Source of the DNA: Pomacea canaliculata
Lineage: Eukaryota > Mollusca > Gastropoda > Architaenioglossa > Ampullariidae
Length of the DNA: 64,000 nucleotides
Reading direction: 5' to 3'
Assembly (NCBI RefSeq): GCF_003073045.1
Contig: NC_037595.1
Span: forward strand, 13,198,074 to 13,262,073
Shown: piece by piece, positions 38,901 to 50,726 of the stretch
Layout: each line of letters opens with the position of its first letter
Numbering within the stretch: position 1 is the first letter of the stretch
Program-made: the position numbers and the translations under genes
Notes under the pieces: generated by a model
Told to the model about the DNA's origin: nothing
Database searches by the model: none
What the model saw: the letters and a program-made list of their open reading frames with translations, nothing else

Positions 38901-41868
38901 ACAAGTCGCCAAAATTTAATCTTACGAGCTATTTACTGCTAGAGTTACTTTCATATTTTGCATCTTATCATGCACGACTAGAAATTCATCGACTATACTC
39001 AGTTATCAGTACCAAGGATCAATTTTGTAGATATAAAAATAAATATTTATATCATTTGCATTGATTTATAATTTCAGAAACTCACTGGATTTTTCCAAAA
39101 TACAACAATTTTCAGCACCAGATGTTGAATACTACTCCTACAGCTTCAGGGTTTCCGTAGAGAGCCTGCATCTGTGAGCAATTAAATGTTTATTTGCGCT
39201 GATGACCATGCACATGATACAGCACAAACAAAATGTGTAATAAAATACTGAGTTGTAAGAACCACACAATGCTAGTCCAGTACAAACACGATTCAGATAA
39301 CGGAAGAGGCTACTTGTGCACAAAGAGGATGACACTGATACACATTTCTGCTGGTGCTGGTGATCTTGACAAAATTGTTGGTCTAGATGATTATAATAAG
39401 CACGATGACAATGAAGGCGATAGCAAGTATAGTAATGTCAGGGTTTATTATGATAGGGATAATTTTATGTAAGCAACCAAAAAAAAAAAAAAAAAAAAAA
39501 GCAGAACGAAGGAAGGCGTGGAACGTAGTGTGGAAGGGAGATAAAGGAAAGAAAGGAGAAAAGACAAGAAGGATGATGTATAGAAGAAAAAAAAATAAGA
39601 GAGATGGATGTGAAAAGTTGTGCAAGCCAATTTATGTAAGGCATTCAAGGAAAATAACTGGTTCTTAAACGTGAGTAACTCTAACTCTACAAAATTGACT
39701 GTGTGATAAGACAGAATGTTTATACTGGCATCAGAAAAAGAGACCAAGTCAACCAACACCCACGAAAGTGACGCAGTACTCACCCCATTGAATTTGACTG
39801 CGACGAAGTTGATCACGTCTGTGGTGGAGTTGTACCCGTACACTCGCCGTAAGTGACTGATGTAGTCCTGGTCGAGCAACCACGGCAAACTCCGCTGTCA
39901 TGGGCCGCCGGCCGTTGTCATCCACTGCAAGATCCCCCACCCCAACACAAAAGGTTAAAAAAAGAAAAGAAAAAAAAAAAAAGAAAAAGGTTTAGACAGA
40001 AAAAGTTTGATAATCAGTCCTCCGAACATAAAATCAGACATATTCTTGTGATTTCCTTCTTATACTTTGATGTCAATATTCCCTCGCTGCTCTTGATGCT
40101 GAGCTTCTATCGGTAGCCTTCTGTTTTCTTTAATTTCGCTACTAATTACACTTTATTTCTCATAATTATTCACTTCTCTTTGTGAAAGCTAAGGCGCACG
40201 CTTGAAGTAAATACTTTCACGGTGTTAGCACCGCAAAGAGCAGATAAGAAATTAGAAGAATACCTTCTTGCTCTTGTTCACCCTTCCATGTCATTTCATC
40301 TGAAGTGGTCTTAGAAGACACATTGTCTTCATCGTAGTCCTCAGAGATGGAGTCTGTTTCGAGCGACTGGCTTTGCTTGCTCGGCGCTTGTTTCTGAGCG
40401 GAATGTGAACACTGGCGTTCACCCAACCGTCGTCGCTAAAAGACTGGAAACCGATCTTTTTCCAGGCTACCAGGACACGCCCAGTTCCAACTGATCCCAG
40501 CTCCTGACTCAGGTGGTGTCTCACTGTCTTTAGGTGAGTCGTGACGGACAGCCAGGTGCTCACCTGTACTTCCAGGGTGCTGAGGTAGAGGGTGTATAAC
40601 GTACTCGTGGACATCGTCATACGCACCTGCCACCTTGACATCAGTCACAAGAAAAATTTAGTTATTTAGTTACAAGAAAATCGAAAACGTGAATTATTTA
40701 CAAAAATAAATTTTTATATTACAGAGTCCTTCACAAATGTCTGTTGAGCAGCACCTGAAGGTAGAGAGAGAACATCAAGAGGCAATCGTTTTCTTCTTTA
40801 CCTTATCAACAATCGTACATGTTTTTGTTATTCTTCGTGTTTTTCTTTTTTTAAGTCGCAGCTAATTATACCTACCGAATGTAACAGGAGCTGAACTTAC
40901 CAGCAAACCGTCACAGATATGAAGAGAGGCAACTCCACTAGTCTGAAACGTTCCTTTATAGTGACATCCCTTGCTTTCAAGAGGTTGCTTTGCTGACTGT
41001 CCTCAAAATGCTCGTCCACGAGGACTTCTTTATGAACCTCGTCCGTTCTTTGCGCACTGACTTCGAAGAACTTTTTGGGAAGAAGTCAATGTGATTGTGA
41101 GTCGAAGTTCTTGTCTCCCTTGAAGATAGGTATTCAGAGCCTCTCGCTTCGTGAACCTGAAATTTAAAAGAAAGAATTAGGCTTAGTAATAATTAGTTGG
41201 ATTTTGCTGTCAAATATTAATTTACAATATTAGTTTATTGAGTTGACTTTTATTAGCAACATGAATTTAAACAAATAGATTAAACATCAAAATATCAAAT
41301 GTATATTAACTACAAATATCAAAGAAAGAAAAAACCTCGAAATTAAACAAAAATGTGTGCACACGAATCCTTTGATTAAAATTGACGGACTGCAGACTAA
41401 GAAAAAAGTTTTTTTTTTTTTTTTTAAGACAATCGACCATACCGTCGAAATGACTTTACACCAGGGGGAGAAAACCTCACTACTGCTGTGTCCACGTAGT
41501 CGCTTTCATCTGCAACATCATCAGATAAAACAAACACATGGAGGGTAATAATGTAATGGAAATACCCTCGATCAGTAATTAAGAACTCTTTTAATAAAGC
41601 TTTGTTTCTTTTTAGTTTCCAATGGATTTTTTCTCTCTTAAATCGCATGAAATGGTTACTTTAACATTCGGATATCACACTGAGAAAATCGCTATCAGGC
41701 CGTTAATTTTACATAAAACTAAACGATCAACATGGATGACCAATGATTAATATTACAACGATTGATGAAATACTCACGCAAAAGCCGGAACTTCTCGAGA
41801 TACGAAGGACTCATCGTTTCGCCTCCAGACAGAAGGACAATCAAAGTGAAAACCTCGATGAGATGCAT
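31825..41868 (-). CDS. ADAMTS-type metalloprotease with EGF-like and membrane segments
   Basis: Twenty-three exons, high to low: 41868-41778, 41509-41443, 41156-40901, 40626-40264, 39924-39784, 39171-39086, 38720-38641, 38411-38289, 38122-38014, 37658-37582, 37077-37010, 36716-36610, 36215-36034, 35827-35767, 35405-35261, 34930-34851, 34622-34496, 34102-34013, 33636-33467, 33253-33187, 32953-32882, 32561-32316, 32099-31825. The sum is close to 1030 codons. Order: signal peptide, prodomain, zinc protease with HEFGHTLGLGHD, disintegrin-like part, one TSP1 repeat, cysteine-rich part, spacer, EGF-like modules, hydrophobic segment, short tail. Core order and motif are those of ADAMTS enzymes, which cleave extracellular-matrix proteins. 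The C-terminus is unusual because ADAMTS proteins normally end in TSP1 repeats and are secreted. Phases agree from exon 7 onward except near exons 9 and 13. Exons 3 to 6 need several one-base corrections, and exon 4 has an in-frame TAG. Confidence 0.9.
33187..37658 (-). other. ADAMTS-like disintegrin, TSP1, Cys-rich and spacer (exons 10-20)
   Basis: Exons 10-12 give GCLYVRSVPVG, FPGLDKLCETSF and PCPAVYCAV with VGRPCGK. Exon 13 has the TSP1 start GGWSEWSSF and CSSDCGTGLLLASRMCDEP. Exons 14-16 give YCQGSKFKAILCN, TYTCSQLL and DDGAPCGTKG. Exon 17 has CGVCGGDNSSC, the conserved link into the spacer. Exons 18-20 (IFNLAAGTKDILIVF, GAYWTYVHRAQLLSATG, NITQTVTW) form the spacer. These parts bind substrate and matrix in ADAMTS enzymes. 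Only the join before exon 13 needs one base. Confidence 0.88.
33800..33876 (+). mobile_element. 3' end of a non-LTR element (LINE-like) with TTGAA tail
   Basis: GATGAATAAAGTTGTATTGAA followed by (TTGAA)n is the form of tail seen at 3' ends of many invertebrate non-LTR retrotransposons. It lies in an ADAMTS-like intron, antisense to that gene. Only the tail is recognisable. Confidence 0.45.
38014..39924 (-). other. ADAMTS-like catalytic domain (exons 5-9)
   Basis: Exon 5 reads MTAEFAVV, then DQDYISHLRRVYGYNST and FVAVKFNG. Exon 6 has MQALYGNPEA and HLVLKIVVFWKNP. Exon 7 ends DSVAVLTQ. Exon 8 is clean: NIGGNIGVAFASGVC, CSRAFKCF and LFEAHEFGH. Exon 9 completes HTLGLGHD and has GFMKG at the expected Met-turn. 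The three zinc histidines and catalytic glutamate are intact, so activity is expected. Exons 5, 6 and 9 each hold one apparent one-base indel. Confidence 0.88.
39478..39500. repeat. A-run in ADAMTS-like intron 5
   Basis: Long A homopolymer; on the minus strand it extends a spurious Phe-rich open frame from exon 5. Confidence 0.9.
40264..41868 (-). other. ADAMTS-like signal peptide and prodomain (exons 1-4)
   Basis: Exon 1 starts MHLIEVFTLIVLLSGGET, a signal peptide. Exon 3 ends in GCHYKGTFQTSGVASLHICD, the conserved prodomain segment with the cysteine that can mask the zinc. Exon 4 continues GAYDDVHEYVIHPL and later an acidic run (SISEDYDEDN). Exon 3 needs at least two frame corrections. In exon 4 a TAG falls just before an RRR that could be a furin-type site, while the neighbouring frame holds RNKRR. 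Which is real cannot be decided here. Confidence 0.75.
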
Positions 41869-42224
41869 CTTTCCTAATTTGACACATAAACAAAGAGTTC
41901 ACAAAGAGGACGCTGGAGTTAAACAAAAGGCAGTCGTGAAACTAAATGATGAAAGAAGAGAAGAAAACGAGAGAAACGACAACTCGTAGATACCTTTCAA
42001 TTCCTGTCTTAGTTTACACTCTACTGCTCTCTCACCTGCCAGCAGATCGCAAACTGTGTTCACACACACCTGACTGACCAATAGCTGTGAACAGTCGCTG
42101 GTTGCTGATTTCTAGTCACTAGTTCACGTCACCTGGGCTGTAGACATGTCAGTAGTTTCCCCTTTCAGCTATAGTAGTCCTCCCATTGTTTACCGTTAGA
42201 AATCTTATTTCCCCTCGTTATGAT

Positions 42225-42545
42225 TTAATAACAACAACAATAATAATTAATAATGATTTGTTTAGCGCATATTCACACTCATAAGGAGCATGCTCTTTGC
42301 GCGTACAACAGAGACATGGACAACATGGAAAGCATACGAGGGATGTAAGAACAAACAACAGTAGGAAAGTATCAAAGGAGGACAAGGGGGAGGGTGAAAA
42401 GAACTAGCATTTAGTTTCTGCGCCGGCCTTCTATGGCGTCAGCTGTCCGTTAATCAGGGGGCAGACGGGGTGTGCTGCGTGCATCACCCGGGGATCGAGC
42501 CAACCAGTCGATGTCCTGCCCCAGACAAAAGGGTTCAAAGGATGA
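42225..42545 (-). repeat. Interspersed repeat with (ATT)n-type tail
   Basis: On the plus strand an AAT/AAC-rich run is followed by GATTTGTTTAGCGCATATTC and AGGAGCATGCTCTTTGCGC, then about 230 bases ending in GGGGATCGAGCC. The AT-trinucleotide run at one edge would be the 3' tail of an element in minus orientation. Such blocks are common as dispersed repeats in mollusc and other marine invertebrate genomes. The class is not certain. Confidence 0.4.
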
Positions 42546-42908
42546 AAATAGGATTTTAAATCATGTGACTGCGCTCACTACAACATACTGTTTCCTCTGA
42601 TGTGGGAGAATAGCTCCATAAAGAACTATCGCCATCAGAAAGAGGTTATTGCGTGACGTCAGCGTTGTCCTCTTATACGCCTTGATTAATATATTTAAAT
42701 CCAGCTTTCTCATTGGCTGACTGTAAAATATCTTTCCGTGCATGGTCACCTGTGTACGCTTTATCTCGAAAACAAAAAAGGAGTGAAGGAAATCTTGTAC
42801 TAAGACTTCTACTACTGTCTTAAGAGGTTGTAGGTTTATTGTTTTAAAATGAAAAGACTGAGGGAATTAGTGATTGGAGGAAAAGGAAACAAAACTGAAA
42901 TAAAGTGA

Positions 42909-43015
42909 AAAAAAAAACAAACAAACAAACAAAACAAAAAACAAACAAACAAACAAACAAACAAACAACAAACAACAAAAACCCAAACAAACAAAAAAAA
43001 AACCCAAACAAACAA
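42909..43015. repeat. (CAAA)n microsatellite
   Basis: Long CAAA tetranucleotide run with A-rich and ACCC interruptions. It generates Phe/Val/Cys-rich minus-strand open frames with no support. Confidence 0.95.
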
Positions 43016-43716
43016 AGTGTGAGAATCAAATGACTGTGTTCCTCGTAGTTCGTGACAGTACATCGATACAGAGACAGAGACAGAGAGGTGCTCTCAGCAT
43101 CACACTTGCTCAGTCCCCTATCCATTCCACTATCATTTGGCCCTCTAATCGCCACTCTCGTGTTCCGGGCTTAGGTCTGCTTGTTTCCTCTGATAATTAA
43201 CTAGTTTTCGGAGTAACTTTAATAACTTTAACTGTCCTGTTCAACTGTATTTATCCCACGAGGCTTGGCCATGCATGTGCAGACCGTGTATTTGTTTGTC
43301 TTTGTATCCAATTCATTTCTTCAATAATTAACTGCTATGTGTTTTAGCTAAAGCTGGCGTGGCAGCAGAGTCTGAAGCAAATAAAGTTGCGAGTTTGATT
43401 TCCACTTTTATTTTTAATCAGATAGATGTTTGCTTTGTTAAACACGGTTTGACTTTTTGTTTTTGTTTTGGAGAGCTTGAGTGTGTCTGAGTGCAAATGT
43501 GCGTGAACGCGTGTACGTGTTGTTCATTCGACAACCTGACACGGTGGTAAGGTTTTAGTATTGCAGGTGCAGAAAGCAGCGAAAACGCTCGTTTAGGTGA
43601 AGGTTCGGTACTCAGTTTGGGTTGTTCGCGCATGCGTAGACCAGGTCAGTGGCAGAATTTCGTGGGGAAAATAAGGGGATTCCTGGCTGATATGTGCTGC
43701 GCGGTGGAAGGAAATA

Positions 43717-43900
43717 GTGAAGTCAGCCATCATCAGAGCTTGCCAGGCCTTATCACACTTTGTAGCACAGGATGGCGCGCCCTGCATCGCGAGGGTGACC
43801 TGTCGCGTCAGGGTCAAGGACTCTGGTGTTGTGACACGTGGTGTACAGCAGGGACACTCGGACATACTCTTCCGGATCCAAGTGGCTCACCGTCAGATAC
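43717..43900 (+). mobile_element. Possible LINE reverse-transcriptase fragment
   Basis: The frame from 43717 reads IIRACQALSHFVAQDGAPC then VTRGVQQGHSDILFRI. This resembles the non-LTR reverse-transcriptase block around the TGVRQGD-LSP-LF motif. The catalytic YADD block is not visible downstream. Treat as a tentative remnant. Confidence 0.3.
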
Positions 43901-45290
43901 GTCCTGATCAGCACTTAAGATTGGTTTGTAAACAACACCCATCCGACTGGACAGCCATCCACACAGACAGAAAGACACAACATTGCAGGCGCAATGAGGC
44001 ATCCAGTCCTTGTCAACCGTTGTTTACTGCATCAGCAGCCAAAACCTGTGGAAATCTTTTTTTTCGTCTCTCTTGTTCTCTGGGTTTTTTTCCTTCTCTC
44101 CTATTTTTTTAATGTGTCTTTTAGTGAGGAGGTTAAATTTTTGGGTCCCTCGGTCCATCCGTGTCCCCACTCACTCTGTAGTGTGCGTGTGAGTGAGAGA
44201 GAAAGAGAATGTGCTGTGTGAGTGCGTGCGTGTATATAGTTTTATTTCTCTTTTGGCGTACTAAATATCCAGCGAGCCACTCTTTCGATAAGAATATCCT
44301 GTAGTAACAGGAAGTTTTGAATTGTAGCGGTACCTTGATATTAGCTGTGGATGATTGCTGTCTGAAGTGTCTACACATAATGTTAGAGAGATGGGTTCAC
44401 AGACAGATCGACTGGTTGATTGATTCTTTTCCGCTTCAAGAGCAGAACTCACACAAGGGTGTCAGCATGTATTAAATAAATACACGACATTTTAAATTCT
44501 ATAAACATAATCCAGTTAGAAACAAGACCAGTTGCAATCGACTTTTATAAAACCGCGCACCGTGATCTCTACATTGAAATATTCACCTCGCATCATAACA
44601 GCATTTAGAAATGTAGTCTCTTCCTCCTTCTTTGTATGTTTAGTAGGAAAGTCCATCCACCTGGCATCGATTTCGAAGTATGGAGGGTAATAGAATTTAT
44701 TTGTTTTAGCAATAACTTGATATGACAGAACTGTGGAAAGGGGAGATAAAAGTGACAGCTGAAGAATTTACCTCCGACGAATAGTATTACTTCCCTTGCC
44801 TTCCTGTTTGAACATTTTAAATGTCTGGAACACTCTCCAGGAGATTATAACAGATGATAGCTTCGAAGAAATTACCTATGACTAAAGGTTAAAGTGCAGT
44901 AGAGTGATGGTATTAGTAACAAGGAATATTCAAACAGACCAACACCACCCCGGTTACTCCACAGTCCTACAAGCTGTGATCTGGAAGAAACCTCTCGCCA
45001 TCTTGGCGCCATTGCACAACCGCGCGTGCACGATTATCCAAGTGCGCAAGTGTGTGCGCTAATTCAGGGACTTTGCGGAAATGAAATTCATTTGCAGCTG
45101 ACCCGTGGCAGCGGTTCACATCCGTGTTGGGGCTCAGCAGCTCGCGGTCTTGGCCGGATGCACCGCCCATGTTGACTCCAGTCCGCGCCACACCAGATGG
45201 CGCGCAGATGCAAGTCGCTGGACGCCGGCGGACAACTGCTTCCAGTCGTGAAGTCAACTGATGCTGACTGGTTGGACATCTCCACACGGT

Positions 45291-47477
45291 ATGCTGCCCT
45301 TCCCAGAGTACAGTGCGTGGATCCTCGCGCTGATGATGGTCAGCGGTGAGTAACATTTGGTTTCCAATGACTACAATTAACAGATGGTGCTGGCTGTTTG
45401 TAAGACCCTGCAGGCCATCTGTGTACACGCAGCCATTGCCCGAGGCTAGAGGCTCGAGTCTGTAGCGACACGCCCCGGTGACCCTTGCATGATGTCCTGT
45501 GCGATAAGCTCAGTTTAGACTGGGAATAAGTTTAGTCTTGGATCGTATCATTCGTCTGCACTCAACAGTTTTTATCTTAAATGTGATTGACAATAAAGCA
45601 CGCGTGAAGAAAAAAAAAAACAAAAGACAGCAGATCGTGGAATGATGACGAAAGACACGAAGAGAAAAGGAGTGAGGCCATGAGTGGAGAAAGTGGGTGT
45701 ACGTAGAATGAGAGAGACAGGAAAAGATTGAATCCTTTATTAATTTAGCTTAGCTTCAGCAAAGATGTAAGAATCTGTCACCATAATCAATATTTTTAGA
45801 ACATAATACAATTATAACAACAAGAGTTAAAAAGTTCCATTCACAAATGTAAATACGTGTGAACACATTCTATATATTATCTCGGAAGACATCAACCCGT
45901 ATACACACACAGCCCTAAAATGGATTATAAACAATAGTAATATTATGAACAACGGATATGATAAGAAAAAAGTTTTTCCTCAACAATGCAAACACACAGA
46001 AATTATCGGTAACATATTAATCGCACACACACACACCCTCCCATCCACACACACACAGAGTTACAGACAGATAAAGAGAGGTGGATGCTCATTATATCGC
46101 ATGCATTTTTGTTGTTTATAAGGACTCCACTGCAAGCGAATATCGAAGACAGTGATAATTTCTGAAATGCTTAAATGGGTGGATGCTGAAAAAGCCTGTA
46201 GGACAGAAGGACCGGACTGTCACCTGGCGGTTGGAGAGGGTGAAGAAAGCATCCAGTGGGACACAGTGAGCATCAGTGACAGTCAGCACTGGATTGGTGC
46301 AAAAAGGCAGCGCATCGTAGCTTGGAGAGAATGTTAGTACTTTGCTGCTTTGTCGTACATTCTACACTGAACAAAACTAAGAAGGCTCTATAGATGGTCG
46401 ATGAATTAATTTGTTGATTTTTTTATTCGCACAGTTAATAATAATTATAAAAATAATTTGTACAAACTATTTTCAGCTTTGTAGACCATAATTTTTTATG
46501 ATTATTTATCCCATCATTCATTGATTCTTTAGTGCAGCCTCTTTGTTTAGCACAGGAAATCATTCATTGTTTTTCACGGGAAATGATTGGTGATTGACAT
46601 AATTATTCCATCAGCCACTCACTCCGATCCTCGATGACCTGTGCTCGTCTCCTGCCTCGTCGGATGGACTAGCAAACGATATAGTAAATGTTTAAATGTT
46701 AAGAATATAAAATTATTGATGAGGTTATTTTCTTTATTCAGCTGGAAGACCATTGTTTAAGGCAACTGGCTGCTATAGGACCTCGACTAGTCTCGGCAAT
46801 GGTCGCACATTACCTCAAAACAACCCGGATGAGTGTTTTCAAACATGCAGGACGCAGTTTGTAGCTCTACAAGTAAGTGACTATATCTTGCCGGGAAAAT
46901 GTTTGTATTGAAGTGGTAAATATGTAATGAATAAAGATAATTTGGTAGGGAGTCATTAGAATTTATTTTAATCAGATTATGAGTTGGAGAGAAAAGACAG
47001 AATGATATCAAGATGGCTCCTACTCAGCCTACCTGTCTGCCGGAACCATCCAGACCAGGTAATTAATTACACAGAAAAACAGATTAAGAGAAGGCAAGAA
47101 GATGAAAAAATAACAAAAAAAAACAAAACAAAAACAGTTGGGGTTGCGAATAATTGAGAGATGGAGGCAAAATCTGATCACAGAGAAGGAGTGAGAATTT
47201 CACATCTTCATGCTGTAGCACTAACTGTAGGGAGTTGTCTCCCTCTACATATCGTCGAATGTTGTAAAAACATTTCAACTTCCGCATTCTTGTCTTTCTG
47301 TCTCATCAGAACTCAACGTGCTGGTGTGTGTCTTCTGCCGTCAAGTCGAGCTGGTGTCGTCTGAACACTGCTACTTGAAGTGTGCTGATACTCAATGTTT
47401 CTATTTTGGAGGAGTCGAGGCGCTTTCAGTATATGGTGAATATCAACTGACTTGACCATTAAAAACTACAAAGAACA

Positions 47478-47547
<70 letters not shown>

Positions 47548-50500
47548 TGATGATTGGTAATTGACTCTGATCAACGTTTACTAACAGCACAACACCATGA
47601 AAATCATTATCAGTGAAGTTTTTGTTTACAGAGCTCCCTGCAAGAACTGTCTTCATCGGGAGCAATCCCGGTGAAAATTTCTACTGGAGGCTAGACGAAG
47701 AAAAAATTTTGTGATAAGCAAAACTTCTTCCAAAAAAATCAACCGCTTGTGTGGTGAGTGAGAAGTGTCATGATTAGTTTTACTTGCTGGTAAATAATTA
47801 TATACCATATAAACTAATTACTGCGATGTAAATTGTCTCGTGCACGCTGATGTATTCTTGCTTATGTACGTTTGTTAATTGCTCGTGCCGCTAGCTCCTC
47901 CTTGGTGGTGTTTTTCCGTACTAGAATTTGTTTCATTCGTGAGTGAAATGTACTTTCTACAGAATTTTTTTATATATCAAAATAGGGACTATTTTAAATC
48001 AGTTGATATTCAGTATTTGATATTTACACAAAGTATGAATATTTTTCGTATGATTGTGGTCAGTTTATTTTCTGAAATATGCACTTGCCTGCTTAAAATC
48101 AACCCAACACTATAAGTAGGTGAAGCGATTTAATATACAGTATGTTTTGAGGAAACATAGGAATTGATATATCAAATATGAATGTTATTTCAAAACTATA
48201 AAAGGCAATGCAGTTTTAATTTTTTGATCTCTCGATGTTTCCTACAGTGTATGGGACAGGAGAATATCGAAGTAGAAAGTCGACTTGTCCAGGGGGAATT
48301 AAAGAAGTAACACTTGAAGAAGGCACTGACATGGACGAGCTTCTACAAGCTGTGTCACCATGACAGAAGCGTCGGACGGCTTCTTTCTAAATGTGACCAC
48401 TCGCGGTTTCTTCTGGATAAATAGTAAGTAACTCAACACTAACATGGTGTGTGGTTGTGTGGTCAGCACTGATATAACATAGCTGAATGGTCATTTCTTT
48501 GATATAAATCTGGATAACCTTTATTTGAGCTAAGTCACCATTGGGTTAAGTAAGTTAGTGTCGAAAATGGAGTTAACGGATGCAAAAAGGTCCATGTTAT
48601 CAGAATAATAGTCACTTCTCCAGTCCCAAAATACTTTTTTTTACAGTAAAGCAGAGAAAAGATGACAATGATGAAAGACGACGACGAAGGCGATAATAAT
48701 GATAATGACGACGACGATTCAAGAAAGATTCACATCATTATCGATGGCAATGAGACTTCCGATAGTAAAAAAAATTTGAAAGACGATGCTATGGTTCATA
48801 GTTTCACAAGATTTGCCTATGTTTTTCCCCAAAGGGCTCCCCTGGAAAGTGTGAATGGAAGTGGAGGAGGCTGTGTGTCGCTGTCAAAAGTGAACGACAA
48901 GTACATGATGAAGAAACAAAATTGCAGTAAAGCAAAGCTACCCAGCATTTGTTCCTGCTTCACAGGTAATTCTTTGTCCTATAGTAGTTAATGAGCAGTG
49001 AACTATATTTTTCTTACTGTTTGTGATTTAGGGAGCTGAATTCTGAGCAACTATTACTTGATGACATCAGTCATAACATTAAAAATATTTTTTTTGGTTT
49101 GCTATCATGTTTTCTTGGACTTAATAAGTTTTTTCTTGTCTCAAGAAATTAAATCCATAGAACTGATCCAACCCCACACTTGCAGCGGTTACCTTTAGCA
49201 GACACTCTACGGCTTTGAAGAATATTATTGTTTTCTTTTTTTTTTTTTCCTTGATGTAGAGCGCACTGAGCTGTTGACTTCCGAGGTAACAACTTTAAGA
49301 ACCACATCCGTGACGCAATCGACAGAGCTCATCACGCATGCGTTGACGACAGAAACAGTAACGGAAAAGTCTTCTACCATTGCAACAGGTAGGACCACAG
49401 TATGAGGAGAATCGTCCGGCCTGACATCAGTTCCTTCATCTTCATGCTTCGATCGTTTAAATTGAGCGTTTGAGCTAAGGAACTAGAAATATATAATAAG
49501 CCTTGAAATCTAAGGCTATATTTTATTTTTCATTTCAAGTCAAATACTCCATTATTAGAAGTGTGTGTGTGATTGTTTGACAATAATATATTCATATAAT
49601 GAAATTGAAACTATGCACGCTAGCTCAACCAGACATACAGAGAGAAGACAGACAAACACACGCTATAAACAGGTGCCAGCGGATAAAAAGAATTTCCAGT
49701 GGGATTCTCCTCCTACCACTGTTATCCATGTTCTCACTGCAGAGACATCTACTGCCACACTGTTGACCCTCGTGAACTTCACTAGCTGCTCCCAGTTAGA
49801 AGGAAACAACGAGAGCGGAAGTAGGAGGATCACGTGGCCATGTGGAACACAACCTGCTCCAGCTCTGGGAAGCAAGCGTAGAGACCCGGCTGTAGAACCA
49901 TCGAATAATTTAACAGGTAAGAAAAAGAGAACAAGGATGACTTCCACATTTTCTGAAATAATTTTCCGAAGTTACATTGCACAACCAAACATTTGAATGT
50001 TATAAGGGAGTGGCGTACAGGTGAGGGGTGAGTAAGATGTCATTGACCATACCCTTTGATCTTTGGGTGCGGATTTCTAGTCTTGTATCTTGTTTCTCCG
50101 GATGTCACCTGTCACTTTTTGCTCCTTCGCATGCATACTAGTTACTAGTCATAGATAAACATGATATTACTTTCGCTTTAATATTCACTACACTGCTGTG
50201 TGTGGGGAGGTTTTAAAATATTTCTTTTTCGTCCTCACTCGTTGGACATCATTGCCAGATGATAGAAATGTTTTCGCTTGTAGTCACCACACATATCACT
50301 GTTCTCAACCATCTATACAACTGCTCTCATTCTGTTCAAGCCATCATCGCAGCAGCTGCAGCTGGAGGTGTTGTACTAATTGTTGCTGTTGTGGTAACTA
50401 TTTACTTGACGACTTGCAGGTAAGTTCATCGTACCTTCTAGAACAGTTGGAGCAAACGTGCAATGAGTCAAGATGATGTGATGAGAGTTATGGTAGTAGT

Positions 50501-50726
50501 TCAACGTGCCTATGTACACAAGTGTGTATGTGTGTGTGTACGTGCACGACGACTGTAGGTATCTACGAATTTCATTATTCTAGCATGTATTTTTAAATAC
50601 CTATATTTATATATATTTAGTTTGATGTATTTATGTTTGATTCATTAATCTATCCTGTTTTATTTCAGGTCTAAAAATTCAATCATCCAGAGGGACAAGT
50701 ATGGTCGTGTTCAGTATCCCATCTAA
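45291..50726 (+). CDS. Receptor A: CTLD-WSC-lectin-like type I membrane protein, short tail
   Basis: Exons: 45291-45345 (signal peptide MLPFPEYSAWILALMMVS), 46125-46334 or close (lectin-like: KWVDAEKACRTEG, HLAVGEGEES, HWIGAKRQ), 46742-46872 and 47310-47435 (WSC: TGCYRTST, ECFQTC, NSTCWC, SEHCYLKC, FYFGGVEALSVY), 47632-47753, 48248-48423, 48647-48965 (second lectin-like region ending SGGGCVSLSKVND and PSICSC), 49260-49388 and 49743-49916 (Thr/Ser-rich stalk), 50259-50419 (TM: AAAAAGGVVLIVAVVVTIYL), 50669-50726 (tail). Most exons are phase 1 at both ends. WSC and lectin folds bind carbohydrate. The 19-residue tail holds KYGRVQYPI. One-base indels are inferred in the second WSC exon, the three following exons and the TM exon. 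Ligand and function are unknown. Confidence 0.8.
47478..47554. repeat. (GAT)n(GAC)n microsatellite
   Basis: Pure trinucleotide run in a receptor A intron; it gives a Val/Ile-only minus-strand open frame that is not a gene. Confidence 0.97.

Larger units (their letters stand above)
41869..45290. other. Divergent intergenic region
   Basis: Lies between the ATG of the minus-strand protease (41868) and the ATG of the plus-strand receptor (45291). It should hold both promoters. I found no convincing TATA box. It contains the repeats and LINE-like fragment listed separately. The last 400 bases before 45291 are CG-richer. Confidence 0.5.

Noticed and set aside
39448-39888. Long minus-strand frame running into a Phe-rich end
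   Set aside because: Only 39784-39924 is protease exon 5; the rest reads through the intron and an A-run.
42836-43155. Minus-strand frames rich in Phe, Val and Cys
   Set aside because: Generated by the CAAA repeat.
44967-45428. Minus-strand open frame of 153 codons opposite the receptor A signal-peptide exon
   Set aside because: Lies in a CG-richer promoter-like stretch, shows no domain, and overlaps a better supported plus-strand exon.
47459-47665. Val/Ile-only minus-strand open frame
   Set aside because: Pure translation of the GAT/GAC repeat inside a receptor A intron.
49565-49742. Upstream extension of the receptor A stalk frame
   Set aside because: A phase-1 acceptor at 49741-49742 fits the neighbouring exons better; the extension is probably intron.
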